Source: Methylococcaceae bacterium
Lineage (GTDB): Bacteria > Pseudomonadota > Gammaproteobacteria > Methylococcales > Methylomonadaceae
Direction of reading: 5' to 3'
DNA: 52,846 nucleotides
NCBI GenBank assembly: GCA_021647145.1
Contig: JAKIVF010000006.1
Location: forward strand, 1-52,846
In this document: piece after piece, positions 41,621 through 50,846 of the stretch
Numbering within the stretch: position 1 is the stretch's first letter
Layout: each line of letters starts with the position of its first letter
The notes under the pieces: generated by a model
Seen by the model: the letters and a program-made list of their open reading frames with translations, nothing else
The model's database searches: none
What the model was told of the DNA's origin: nothing
Translations under genes and position numbers: made by a program

Positions 41621-42577
41621 GTGCAATTGTTTAACAAAATATTCAGAAAGAACAAAGCCAGCATAGGTATAACTGCTATAAGTTTTACCTCAGAAGGTAT
41701 TGCGCTTGCCATTTCCCAATATACAATAAATCAAAAACTAAAGCTGATTCATTGTGAATTCATTCACACTAACAATAAACAATTATCACTTCAACAAATC
41801 ACTGAAACTCATCATTTAAAAGGTTATGACTGCCATCTTGTTCTAGCACCTAATGATTATCGTTTAATAACAATAGAGCCGCCTGCAGTTACTGAAAAGG
41901 AAATGCCAGAAGCTATTCGCTGGAAAATAAGTGATTTAGTAGAATTTCATATTGATGATGCAATTATTGATCACTATCCCCTTCCCATTTCTGAGCGTGT
42001 AAATACAGAAAAAAAAATGGAGGTTGTTGCCACGCCTAAATCTACAATCCAACCTCTAATTGATTTATGCACATCATGTGATTTACATGTAAAAATCATT
42101 GATATACAAGAAACCAGTCTTAGAAATCTGGCGAGCTTACTCCCAGAAAACAAGACAGGTATCGCTGTACTCCATTTACAAAAAAATACCGGTCAAATTA
42201 TTATTGAAAAAAAGGGATTGATCCACCTAAGCAGAAAATTAGCCATGGGGTTTGACCGCTTAGGATTCACTGATTCTTTTATGAGTGACGGACAAATAGA
42301 ACTAGAACGAAATAGCTTGGCATTAGATATACAACGTTCTTTTGATTATATAGAAAGTTATTACAACCTACCTCCCATTTCAGAACTTGCCGTTATTCCT
42401 GTCATAAAAAACACGCAAGGAATTCTAGACTTTCTTAATAATAATCATGGTATTACTAGCAGAATAATGGATTTATCTGCCATGATTGATAGTGATATTT
42501 TATTGAATGACAGCACTCAATCCCTATGCGCTCCCGTTATTGGTGCCACATTAAGGAAGACTGGTGATTCAAAATGA
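41621..42577 (+). CDS. mshI: MSHA biogenesis protein MshI (PilM-like part)
   Basis: A 318-residue soluble protein at the head of the MSHA cluster. It resembles PilM-type actin-like cytoplasmic platform proteins (SIGITAISFTSEGIALAISQ at about 14-33, and a regulatory KLAMGFDRLG stretch), which link the extension ATPase to the inner-membrane PilN/PilO pair. Start is GTG, with CAGGA upstream. It overlaps the next gene by four bases (ATGA). The name follows Shewanella/Aeromonas MshI1 usage, not an alignment. Confidence 0.75.
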   Translation: MQLFNKIFRKNKASIGITAISFTSEGIALAISQYTINQKLKLIHCEFIHTNNKQLSLQQITETHHLKGYDCHLVLAPNDYRLITIEPPAVTEKEMPEAIRWKISDLVEFHIDDAIIDHYPLPISERVNTEKKMEVVATPKSTIQPLIDLCTSCDLHVKIIDIQETSLRNLASLLPENKTGIAVLHLQKNTGQIIIEKKGLIHLSRKLAMGFDRLGFTDSFMSDGQIELERNSLALDIQRSFDYIESYYNLPPISELAVIPVIKNTQGILDFLNNNHGITSRIMDLSAMIDSDILLNDSTQSLCAPVIGATLRKTGDSK

Positions 42578-43209
42578 TTCAACAAGTTAACTTATACCAA
42601 GATGCACTTAAAACCAAGACTACATCAGGTTTAAATAACTATCTGTATGGAGTAGCTCTAGCCGTTTTATTATTTTTGGGGTTTAGTCTTTATTTATTAA
42701 TAGATAAGAACAATACTGAAACCAGCATACAACAAGCTCATCAACAACTCAGTGATGCAGAATTGCATGTGCAATTAATGCAAGAACAATATCCAAAACA
42801 ACAAGTAGACACCTTCATTCAACAAGAAATATCTCGCTATGAAAATATATTAAGCAGCTTATCTCAAGTTGTTTATTTATTATCTGATAATGAATCAGAC
42901 CAGACTCAAGGATTCTCCAGATATTTTTCTGCTTTAGCCAGACAAAGTTCTTCTGACATTTGGCTAACTGAAATATCTATTGATGCCGAAAGAAATTACC
43001 TTTCACTACATGGCAGCACTTTTAATACAAAAGCGATCCCTGAATTTTTACAAAAATTACATCATGAAGCTGTTTTTAAAGGCCGTGTTTTTGACTCATT
43101 AAATATGACTCAATCTATCAAAATAAAAAAACAGCTTGATTTCAACGTTAGTACTGCGACAAAAAAATCAGAAGAAGAGTCAGAAGAAGGGAGTGAGTCC
43201 AATGGATAG
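42574..43209 (+). CDS. mshI2: MSHA biogenesis protein MshI2 (PilN-like)
   Basis: A 211-residue inner-membrane protein: short cytoplasmic N-terminus starting MIQQVNLYQDALKTKTTSGL, one membrane helix at about 24-44 (LYGVALAVLLFLGFSLYLLI), then a periplasmic coiled-coil and ferredoxin-like domain. The MIQQVNLY start is a PilN hallmark for binding PilM. It overlaps mshI by four bases, consistent with co-translation. Confidence 0.75.
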   Translation: MIQQVNLYQDALKTKTTSGLNNYLYGVALAVLLFLGFSLYLLIDKNNTETSIQQAHQQLSDAELHVQLMQEQYPKQQVDTFIQQEISRYENILSSLSQVVYLLSDNESDQTQGFSRYFSALARQSSSDIWLTEISIDAERNYLSLHGSTFNTKAIPEFLQKLHHEAVFKGRVFDSLNMTQSIKIKKQLDFNVSTATKKSEEESEEGSESNG

Positions 43210-43834
43210 TCTTATTGAACAATTTAACACCTTAACCACTAGAGAAAAATCAATACTGCTAGCTACATTAGCTATTGTTTTTTGGGGTACATGGGATAAT
43301 TTTTTCTATCAACCACTTCTCGCAAGCCATAACCAGTTAAAAGACCAGCTTTCTTCCATAAATCGTCAAGTTATGGAACAGCAACAATCAGCAATGCTAA
43401 TAGAAGCTTTAGGAAAAACAGACCCTAACCAGACTAATAAACAAAAACTTAACAAAATTAAAGTAGAACTTAAGAAATTAAAGTCACAGCTGGGCATTGG
43501 TGAAAAAGTGTTTGTTTCAGCTCATGTAATGATAGAAGTTCTGAGCAATATACTAAAAGAAAATAGTGCACTAAAGTTGATAAAACTGGAATCAATCCCA
43601 GTTACTTCCTTATCTAAATCTGACCAAGACCATTCAGGTGTTTACCAGCATGGTTTATCAATTACCTTAAGAGGCAGCTATCAAAATACGCTTAATTATC
43701 TAAAATCTTTGGAATCTCTTCCTTGGAAATTTAGCTGGGATACCATTGACTATAAAGTTGAAAAGTACCCTATAGCTGAAACTACTTTACGTGTTTATAC
43801 CTTAAGTTTTGAGGAGAATTGGCTTGGCTTATAA
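43202..43834 (+). CDS. mshJ: MSHA biogenesis protein MshJ (PilO-like)
   Basis: A 210-residue protein with a membrane helix near the N-terminus (LATLAIVFWGTWDNFFYQPL at about 20-39) and a periplasmic coiled coil plus domain, the PilO layout. The ATG at 43202 lies inside the end of mshI2 and is preceded by GGGAGTGAG four bases upstream; a longer frame beginning at 43136 would include that ribosome-binding site and is rejected. It should pair with MshI2 in the inner-membrane alignment complex. Confidence 0.8.
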   Translation: MDSLIEQFNTLTTREKSILLATLAIVFWGTWDNFFYQPLLASHNQLKDQLSSINRQVMEQQQSAMLIEALGKTDPNQTNKQKLNKIKVELKKLKSQLGIGEKVFVSAHVMIEVLSNILKENSALKLIKLESIPVTSLSKSDQDHSGVYQHGLSITLRGSYQNTLNYLKSLESLPWKFSWDTIDYKVEKYPIAETTLRVYTLSFEENWLGL

Positions 43835-44150
43835 AAAATCATTCTTTTTGATAGTAGGTTTATTGTACAACATTTACTGTTTTGCAGAATTTAGGGACCC
43901 AACTAAACCTGCTTCTTATTTTAAAAATACAGGTGTGATTGCACATCAATCAAAACAATTAAATTTATCATCCATCTGGATTTCTGGTGACTCAAAGCGA
44001 GCAACCATTAATGGCGTGACAGCTCAACAAGGGGATTTTATTTCTCCCACTATTAAAGTTTTAAAGATTGAAAGTAATTCCGTATTAATCAAGCAAAAGG
44101 GTAAAACAAAAAAACTCAGCCTTTTTTCTCACTCTTTTAAGTCACAGTAA
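43824..44150 (+). CDS. mshK: MSHA biogenesis protein MshK (PilP-like, short)
   Basis: A 108-residue small protein with a signal peptide (start LAYKKSFFLIVGLLYNIYCF, cleavage likely after FAEF region), followed by FRDPTKPASYF and a short beta-rich domain that ends in a basic tail. PilP-like proteins connect the PilN/PilO complex to the secretin. The start is TTG at 43824, with GAGGAG seven bases before, overlapping mshJ by 11 bases; the upstream TTG at 43809 lies on that ribosome-binding site. Confidence 0.7.
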   Translation: MAYKKSFFLIVGLLYNIYCFAEFRDPTKPASYFKNTGVIAHQSKQLNLSSIWISGDSKRATINGVTAQQGDFISPTIKVLKIESNSVLIKQKGKTKKLSLFSHSFKSQ

Positions 44151-44165
44151 CAAAATATTTCTGCT

Positions 44166-45773
44166 ATGAAAAAACTTATCATATTTTTTACAATAACCTC
44201 GTTATTGCTTTCATGCTCTACCATTCCAACAGTAACACAAGACACTATTGATGATGCATTTTCTAGCTCATCTTCGTCAGTTATGGTTGAGAAAACCCAA
44301 AAAATACCTGCTGAAATTAGTGCCGCATTAGTGCCAAATTATAACCAAACACTTTTCAGCCAAAATAAGCGATTAAGCCCCAGACAGTTCAATATATCGG
44401 TTCATCAAGCTAAAGCGCGTGATTTTTTTATGGGACTCGTTGTTGATACCGAAGAAAACATGATGGTTCACCCTGATGTTAATGGATTAATTTCATTAGA
44501 ATTAAAAAATGTAACGATTGATCAGGTGATGAATGCCACACAAAAAGTTTACGGTTATAATTTCAAAAAAAATGACATTGGTTATATTGTTTACCCAGCC
44601 ACGCTGCAAACAAAAATATTTAAACTAAATATTTTAGACCTTATCAGACAAGGCCAGTCAAACACTCAGGTTACTTCTGGCCAACTTTCAAGTGATAATA
44701 GTGGAAGTAGTTCAGAGTCATCTGATGATAGTAATTCTAGTGCATCAAGCTCAGGAAGCTGGATCAAAACACAAACAAACTCTGATTCCTGGAAAGAAAT
44801 AAAACTAGCCGTTCAATCAATAATTTCAATAGACCCACAAGCATCTGTTGTGATTAATCGTCAGTCAGGAATTCTTGTCGTTCGAGCAAAGCCCGTGCAA
44901 CTAAGAGAAGTAGAAGAATTTATTTCTCATACACAAAAACAAAATAGCAAGCAAGTTGTTTTGGAAGCAAAAATTATTGAGATTATTTTAGATGATAGCC
45001 ATCAGGCAGGTGTTAACTGGCAAAGCATTATAAGAGAAGGCATCAAAAAAGCACCATTAATGACAGGTATTGGTGCTTTAACCGCATTAGATTCCTTTAG
45101 AAATGTTTTTACAATCGGCGGAAGTTGGGGAGATTTTAGTGCCTATGTTGAATTATTAGAAACTCAAGGTAAAGCAAATATTTTATCCAGCCCAAGAATA
45201 TCAACTTTAAATAACCAAAAGGCTATTATTAAAGTTGGCCAGGACGAATTCTTTATTACAGAAGTTTCAACCGATACAGAAACAAGTATTTCGGGTATAC
45301 CTTCTCAAACTCAGGATATTACCTTTACACCCTTCTTTTCGGGTATCTCTTTAGATGTTACACCTCAAATCAATGACAGTGATGAAATTACATTGCATAT
45401 ACATCCCTCCATTACACGCGTAAAAGACCAGACAAAAAATTTCACCCTTAATGGAAAAGAAGGTTCATTACCTATGGCGTTAAATACTGTACGAGAATCA
45501 GACAGTATTATCAAAGCTAAAAATGGTCAAATTGTTGTTATTGGTGGATTAATGCAAGAAATAAAAGAAGAAAGTAAAAGAGGTATTGCAGGGCTTTCTC
45601 AAATTCCTTATATAGGCAACTTATTTAGGGTAAGCACGGGTAAGACTAAAAAATCAGAATTAGTAATTCTTCTTAAACCGACCTTGATGAATAAAGAAAG
45701 TGATTGGGAGCCTGCCCTTAACGCAAGTAAAAAACAAATTAATCAACTACGAAATCATCCATTATGGAAATAA
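44166..45773 (+). CDS. mshL: MSHA secretin MshL
   Basis: MshL is the outer-membrane secretin channel for MSHA pili. The 535 residues have a lipoprotein signal (MKKLIIFFTITSLLLSCSTI, Cys17), N domains including FFMGLVVDTEENMMVHPDVN near 85-104, a low-complexity Ser-rich linker at about 170-195 (SGQLSSDNSGSSSESSDDSN), a secretin domain with VVLEAKIIEIILDDSHQAGV at about 265-284, and GQIVVIGGLMQEIKEESKRG near 455. Ser-rich linker is common in this family. It lies 15 bases after mshK. Confidence 0.9.
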   Translation: MKKLIIFFTITSLLLSCSTIPTVTQDTIDDAFSSSSSSVMVEKTQKIPAEISAALVPNYNQTLFSQNKRLSPRQFNISVHQAKARDFFMGLVVDTEENMMVHPDVNGLISLELKNVTIDQVMNATQKVYGYNFKKNDIGYIVYPATLQTKIFKLNILDLIRQGQSNTQVTSGQLSSDNSGSSSESSDDSNSSASSSGSWIKTQTNSDSWKEIKLAVQSIISIDPQASVVINRQSGILVVRAKPVQLREVEEFISHTQKQNSKQVVLEAKIIEIILDDSHQAGVNWQSIIREGIKKAPLMTGIGALTALDSFRNVFTIGGSWGDFSAYVELLETQGKANILSSPRISTLNNQKAIIKVGQDEFFITEVSTDTETSISGIPSQTQDITFTPFFSGISLDVTPQINDSDEITLHIHPSITRVKDQTKNFTLNGKEGSLPMALNTVRESDSIIKAKNGQIVVIGGLMQEIKEESKRGIAGLSQIPYIGNLFRVSTGKTKKSELVILLKPTLMNKESDWEPALNASKKQINQLRNHPLWK

Positions 45774-45825
45774 TCATAAGTTGGCAAATAAATAGTACCA
45801 TTCATTCTTCTCAAGGTTAAGACCT

Positions 45826-46788
45826 ATGTATCTAAAACATTTTGGCTTATCTGAGTTTCCATTTGGATTAACACCCGACACACAGTTTTACTTTAACTTG
45901 CCCAGTCATAAAGAGGCAATGAATGTTTTGCACATCGCACTAAAAAGTGGCGAGGGTTTTATAAAAATAACCGGTGATGTTGGAACGGGTAAGACGATGT
46001 TATGTAGAAAAGTGCTTAATTCACTAAAACACCCCTTTGTTACTGCCTACGTTCCTAATCCACATTTAACACCTGCCGGCCTACGCTTAGCCATTGCTAA
46101 AGAACTTGATATTCCCTATTCTAAAGCTGTTATTCAACGCATCAATATTGCTGATGAGTTAGGTATAAAACATTCTGGGGATAGTGGTCAAAGCCAAATT
46201 TTGCAACATATTACTGCACATTTACTTAAAGCCGCTGAAAAAAGACAAAAAACCGTCATTATTATTGATGAAGCCCAAGCAATGTCTGAAGAAAGTTTAG
46301 AAGCATTAAGACTATTAACTAATTTAGAAACAGAAAAACAAAAATTATTACAAGTTATTTTATTAGGTCAGCCTGAACTTGACACCTTATTACAAAAAAA
46401 ATCAATTCGTCAATTGAGGCAACGTATAACTTTTAGTTATCACTTAAAACACCTTACCCTTAAAGAACTTAGTGCTTATATTAAACATCGTTTAAGTATT
46501 GCTAACATTGAAAAACCAAATATTTTTTCTAAACCCGCACTCTTTGCATTACATTATTACAGCAAAGGTATACCCAGAATAATCAATATTCTTGCCCATA
46601 AAGCCATGTTATCTGCTTATGGAAAAGATTTAGAAACAATAGGTTTAAAACAAGTAATCTTAGCTGCAAAAGATACCGATGTAACTAATAATCGTTCTCA
46701 TTCTTCTGGAATAAAACAAGGTTTTTTCTTTACACTACTAGCCAGCTTAGGTTTTCTAATTGCTCAACAAACAGGGGTTTTGTTATGA
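45826..46788 (+). CDS. mshM: MSHA biogenesis ATPase MshM (ExeA-like)
   Basis: A 320-residue AAA ATPase of the ExeA/MshM family. The start MYLKHFGLSEFPFGLTPDTQ is the family signature, Walker A is GDVGTGKT at 50-57, Walker B is VIIIDEAQ near 144-151, and one hydrophobic helix at the C-terminus (FFFTLLASLGFLIAQ) anchors it in the inner membrane. It probably helps secretin assembly through peptidoglycan. It overlaps mshN by four bases (ATGA). Confidence 0.88.
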   Translation: MYLKHFGLSEFPFGLTPDTQFYFNLPSHKEAMNVLHIALKSGEGFIKITGDVGTGKTMLCRKVLNSLKHPFVTAYVPNPHLTPAGLRLAIAKELDIPYSKAVIQRINIADELGIKHSGDSGQSQILQHITAHLLKAAEKRQKTVIIIDEAQAMSEESLEALRLLTNLETEKQKLLQVILLGQPELDTLLQKKSIRQLRQRITFSYHLKHLTLKELSAYIKHRLSIANIEKPNIFSKPALFALHYYSKGIPRIINILAHKAMLSAYGKDLETIGLKQVILAAKDTDVTNNRSHSSGIKQGFFFTLLASLGFLIAQQTGVLL

Positions 46789-47870
46789 GCTTATTAAACC
46801 AGGTATTACAGGACTTAGAAAATAGAAATGCCAGTAATAGTCCAAAACAAAGAAAGATAAATCAGCTTAAAGCAGCTACTAACACCCAAAAAAACTCATA
46901 CTTTTTCCTGATAATACTTCTTTGTCTTACTACGAGCATTGCTTTAATCAACTTTATCGTAAACGACGAAGATGTCATCGCCCCATTAACTCCAAAGCCT
47001 GAAAAAATCCTAGAAATTACAGATATAACTCCGTCACAAAAACAAATTACCGAGCCAACAATCAATATTTCTAGTATTAATGAACTGCAAGAAATAGAAC
47101 AGATAAAGATTAAGCCCGAAGATCAAGAACCAATAGTAAAGTTAGAAAGCCAATCAATTACTACTTTACAATCAGAGAAAAATACAAATAATCTAGCTCA
47201 GCAACTGGCGAAAAAAGATGCGCCAATAAAAACCAACAAAAAACGCCAGACTCAAAGAAAAAAACTTTATAAACAACAAAAACACATTACAAAAAAAACC
47301 AGTCCTAAGCAACAAGTTGAAAAACTGTTTATCCAAGCAAAAAAAGAAAAAAATAAGATAACCCAGCAATCTACACTAGAAAAAATCCTCATTCTCAACC
47401 CAAAACATATAGATGCCAGGTTGTTATTGGCGAATAATTTATTAAATATAGGCTTATTGCAGAAGACGATTGAAATATTAGACCAAGGGATACAACTATT
47501 CCCTCAAAACATACAATTTATTAGTTTTAGAAGCCAATTGTTTTTACAAAATAATCAACCTCAATTAGCTTTAGATATTTTGCATCGAATAGACTCAAGA
47601 TATAACCAGAACGAAATGTATCTGAGTCTTCTAGCCTCTGCATACCAACAAAATAGTGAGGCTTTACATTCTTTAGAAATCTACCAAAAATTAATAATAA
47701 TCAATCCTCTAAAAGCTGAATATTGGTTAGGGTTCGCCATTGCCCAAGAAAAACAAGGAAATAAAGCACAGGCATTAAAAGGATATCAACAAGCTCTTGA
47801 TAAAAATACATTAAAAAAATCAATAGCAAGCTATATTAAACAACGAGTAAGCTCACTAAAAAGACTATAA
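46785..47870 (+). CDS. mshN: MSHA biogenesis protein MshN (TPR)
   Basis: A 361-residue membrane protein: short cytoplasmic N-terminus starting MSLLNQVLQDLENRNASNSP, a helix at about 38-58 (FFLIILLCLTTSIALINFIV), a long Lys/Gln-rich linker, and C-terminal TPR repeats (about 180-350). The MSLLNQVLQDLE start is typical of MshN. It stands between the MshM ATPase and the extension ATPase, as in Vibrio and Shewanella. Confidence 0.85.
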   Translation: MSLLNQVLQDLENRNASNSPKQRKINQLKAATNTQKNSYFFLIILLCLTTSIALINFIVNDEDVIAPLTPKPEKILEITDITPSQKQITEPTINISSINELQEIEQIKIKPEDQEPIVKLESQSITTLQSEKNTNNLAQQLAKKDAPIKTNKKRQTQRKKLYKQQKHITKKTSPKQQVEKLFIQAKKEKNKITQQSTLEKILILNPKHIDARLLLANNLLNIGLLQKTIEILDQGIQLFPQNIQFISFRSQLFLQNNQPQLALDILHRIDSRYNQNEMYLSLLASAYQQNSEALHSLEIYQKLIIINPLKAEYWLGFAIAQEKQGNKAQALKGYQQALDKNTLKKSIASYIKQRVSSLKRL

Positions 47871-47874
47871 ACCT

Positions 47875-49575
47875 ATGGACATTAAAAAAAAAATCCGTAT
47901 TGGTGATCTGCTGGTTCAAAATCAGATAATCACCCATGACCAGCTGATGTCTGCGCTGGGAGAGCAAAAAAAGACAGGAAAAAAGCTCGGTAGAACACTG
48001 ATAGACCTTAATTTTCTTACCGAAATAGAACTCCTTAACTTTCTATCACGGCAGCTTCAGATTCCATATATCGATATTTCGCAATACCAGCGAGATGATA
48101 AAGTTGTCCAAAGCTTACCAGAAAGTTTAGCAAGACGTTTTAGAGTCATGCTTTTAGAAAATAATGAGCACGATGTACTATTAGCCATGGCAGATCCGAC
48201 TGATTTATTGGGTCTGGATGAACTAACTCGTATTCTTAAAAAAAGGATTCGTCAAGCCGTCGTAAAAGAAGTCGACCTTTTACAAGCTATTGATCAGGTT
48301 TATCGTAGGACGGATGAAATTAGTGATCTGGCGGATCAATTACAAGATGAATTAACTGAAAATGATTTTGACTTTAATTCACTGATTACCTCAAACGAGG
48401 TAGCAGAAGCTCCCGTTGTTAAACTCTTGCAATCTATTTTTGAAGATGCGGTGCAAGTCAGTGCTTCCGATATTCATATCGAACCTGACGAAAAAGTTCT
48501 TCGCATTAGACAACGCGTTGATGGTGTTTTAAATGAGCAAGTATTAAATGAAGTTAAAATTGCTTCAGCTCTAGTGGTTCGTTTAAAACTTATGGCAGGG
48601 TTAAATATTTCTGAAAAAAGGCTTCCACAAGACGGCCGGTTTAGCTTAAAAATTAAAGGTAAATCATTAGATATTCGGTTATCCACCCTGCCCGTTAATA
48701 CCGGTGAATCTATTGTTATGCGTTTACTTGATCATTCACAAGGCTTATTAGATTTGAGTAAACTGGGGATTCCTGATGATATCCTCAACCGCTTTAAAGG
48801 ACATATTCGAAACCCGCACGGTTTAGTTTTAGTCACAGGTCCAACCGGTAGTGGAAAAACCACCACACTCTATGCTGCATTATCAGAAGTCAACACAGCA
48901 GATACTAAAATAATTACCGCAGAAGATCCCGTTGAATATAGCATCCCAAGGATTAACCAATCTCAAGTTAACGAAAAAATTGGTTTAACATTTGCCAGTG
49001 TTCTTCGTTCTGCTTTACGGCAAGATCCTGATGTTTTACTCGTGGGAGAAATAAGAGATGCAGAAACAGCTGAAATTGCAATTCGTGCCTCTATTACAGG
49101 ACATTTGGTTTTTTCCACCTTACATACCAACAATGCTATTGAATCAGCCACACGTCTTTTGGATATGGGAGTAGAAGGCTATATTCTTGCCAGTGCAATT
49201 CAAGTTATTATTGCGCAAAGATTAGTACGTAGAATTTGTGAGCACTGTATTACAGATACAAAAATAGAAGAACCTCTACAAATATGGTTAAGCGATAGAT
49301 TAAAAACTAGCAGTGACACAATTAACTTCAAGCATGGAAAAGGCTGCCAACATTGCAACCAAACAGGTTACAGAGGAAGAGTTGGTGTCTATGAATTGCT
49401 CGAGATGACTCATCCAACCTTAGATGCATTAAGAAATAATAATTCCGCAGAATTTACTCAGGCCGCTATTAACACACCAAGCTATCAATCTTTTTCAGAA
49501 TGCGCGTTAAACCTTGTGCGTCAAGGGGTTACAACCTTAGATGAAGTGATACGCATCACTGGAGCAGGAGTCTAA
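47875..49575 (+). CDS. mshE: MSHA extension ATPase MshE
   Basis: MshE is the hexameric ATPase that powers pilus extension. The 566 residues start with an MshEN domain with two repeats (RIGDLLVQNQIITHDQLMSA at about 8-27, ending in a Q; KLGRTLIDLNFLTEIELLNF at about 38-57), the c-di-GMP-binding type. Then come the ATPase core with Walker A GPTGSGKT (322-329, Lys328), DPDVLLVGEIRDAETAEIAI and a zinc-type tetracysteine CEHCI...CQHCNQTG. It lies four bases after mshN and one before mshG. By family knowledge, c-di-GMP likely controls pilus extension. Confidence 0.92.
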   Translation: MDIKKKIRIGDLLVQNQIITHDQLMSALGEQKKTGKKLGRTLIDLNFLTEIELLNFLSRQLQIPYIDISQYQRDDKVVQSLPESLARRFRVMLLENNEHDVLLAMADPTDLLGLDELTRILKKRIRQAVVKEVDLLQAIDQVYRRTDEISDLADQLQDELTENDFDFNSLITSNEVAEAPVVKLLQSIFEDAVQVSASDIHIEPDEKVLRIRQRVDGVLNEQVLNEVKIASALVVRLKLMAGLNISEKRLPQDGRFSLKIKGKSLDIRLSTLPVNTGESIVMRLLDHSQGLLDLSKLGIPDDILNRFKGHIRNPHGLVLVTGPTGSGKTTTLYAALSEVNTADTKIITAEDPVEYSIPRINQSQVNEKIGLTFASVLRSALRQDPDVLLVGEIRDAETAEIAIRASITGHLVFSTLHTNNAIESATRLLDMGVEGYILASAIQVIIAQRLVRRICEHCITDTKIEEPLQIWLSDRLKTSSDTINFKHGKGCQHCNQTGYRGRVGVYELLEMTHPTLDALRNNNSAEFTQAAINTPSYQSFSECALNLVRQGVTTLDEVIRITGAGV

Positions 49576-49576
49576 A

Positions 49577-50797
49577 TTGTCATCATATCAATACAAAGCC
49601 AGGGATCATTCAGGCGCTTTAGTTGAAGGAATTATTGCTGCAGAAGACAAAATGCTTGCTGCTCGACGACTTATCAGCCAGGAAATGATCCCTATCACCA
49701 TAGAAGATAATAATAGTAGCCCAGATGTTATGGAGCAGCTAAATCAATGGCAGGACCTTAACAGTTTAGCAATTGATGACTTAATCATCTTCAGCAGACA
49801 AATGTACAGCTTAACTAAAGCGGGCGTACCCATCATACGTTCTTTACAAAGTCTGATGCAATCGACTAGAAACAAAGCATTAGCTCGCGCGCTTAAAGAT
49901 GTGTCCATCGCACTGGAAGCAGGACAACCATTAGGGGTCGCATTAAAAGAACATCCTCAAGTATTTTCAAACCTGTTTGTCAGCATTATCAGTGTAGGTG
50001 AAGAAACGGGAGGGCTAGACCTAGGTTTTTTACAAATATCACAATACTTAACCCGAGAGAAAGAAACAGAGAGCAGTATAAAGTCAGCTCTTCGCTACCC
50101 AACTATGGTTTTAATCGCCATTAGTGTTGCAATGGCAGTTGTAAATATTTACGTTATCCCTTCTTTTAAAAGTGTCTTTGATAAAGTGGGATCAGAGCTA
50201 CCTTGGCAGACTCAGATGCTGATGACAATATCTGATTTTACGGTGAACTATTGGCCGCATATATTAGGCGGCTTACTGATCACAGGTATTTCTCTTTCCC
50301 AATTTATCAAAACACCTACAGGGCACATGCTTAAAGACCGCCTTATTTTAAAAATACCCGCTGTTGGCAGTATTATTCACAGAGCCACGATGGAACGATT
50401 TTCTCGTTCTTTTGCCATGATTTTAAGTTCCGGTGTCCCTATTATTCAAGGAATCACCATCGTTTCCAAAGCTATCGGTAATATTTATATCGGATCTAAA
50501 CTGGATACCATGCGAATTGGTATAGAAAAAGGGGACAGTATCAGTCGTATGGCAATGAGCATAGGTTTATTCCCACCGTTAGTGATACAAATGATTATGG
50601 TCGGTGAAGAAACGGGTAATATCAGTGATATGTTGTTAGAAGTAGCCGATTTTTATCAAATTGAAATTGAAGCAGAGTTAAAAAACTTAGCCAGTGTGAT
50701 TGAGCCTTTTTTGATTGTTGTGATTGGAATTATGGTATTGATATTAGCTTTAGGTATCTTCTTGCCTATGTGGAATTTGTCTAGTGCTATGACTTAG
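49577..50797 (+). CDS. mshG: MSHA inner-membrane platform protein MshG
   Basis: MshG is the PilC/GspF-like platform in the inner membrane. The 406 residues begin SSYQYKARDHSGALVEGIIA and contain two GspF domains (about 65-190 and 270-395) with FSRQMYSLTKAGVPIIRSLQ and membrane helices near 170-195, 220-240 and 375-400. The start codon is TTG with GGAG six bases upstream; no ATG is available close by. It is the last gene of the cluster and is followed by a bidirectional terminator instead of the usual pilin genes. Confidence 0.9.
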   Translation: MSSYQYKARDHSGALVEGIIAAEDKMLAARRLISQEMIPITIEDNNSSPDVMEQLNQWQDLNSLAIDDLIIFSRQMYSLTKAGVPIIRSLQSLMQSTRNKALARALKDVSIALEAGQPLGVALKEHPQVFSNLFVSIISVGEETGGLDLGFLQISQYLTREKETESSIKSALRYPTMVLIAISVAMAVVNIYVIPSFKSVFDKVGSELPWQTQMLMTISDFTVNYWPHILGGLLITGISLSQFIKTPTGHMLKDRLILKIPAVGSIIHRATMERFSRSFAMILSSGVPIIQGITIVSKAIGNIYIGSKLDTMRIGIEKGDSISRMAMSIGLFPPLVIQMIMVGEETGNISDMLLEVADFYQIEIEAELKNLASVIEPFLIVVIGIMVLILALGIFLPMWNLSSAMT

Positions 50798-50803
50798 TCA
50801 ATC

Positions 50804-50829
50804 GGTAGGCAAAAAAAGATCTGCCTACC
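50804..50829. terminator. bidirectional terminator between mshG and the convergent gene
   Basis: GGTAGGCA and TGCCTACC form a perfect eight-pair stem around a 10-base loop (AAAAAAGATC). Imperfect flanking AATC/GATT adds a few more pairs, and T-rich DNA follows on the plus strand (GATTATTTT). It lies seven bases after the mshG stop and about 18 bases after the convergent gene's stop, so it should end both transcripts. Confidence 0.7.
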
Positions 50830-50846
50830 CTATCCGATTATTTTAA

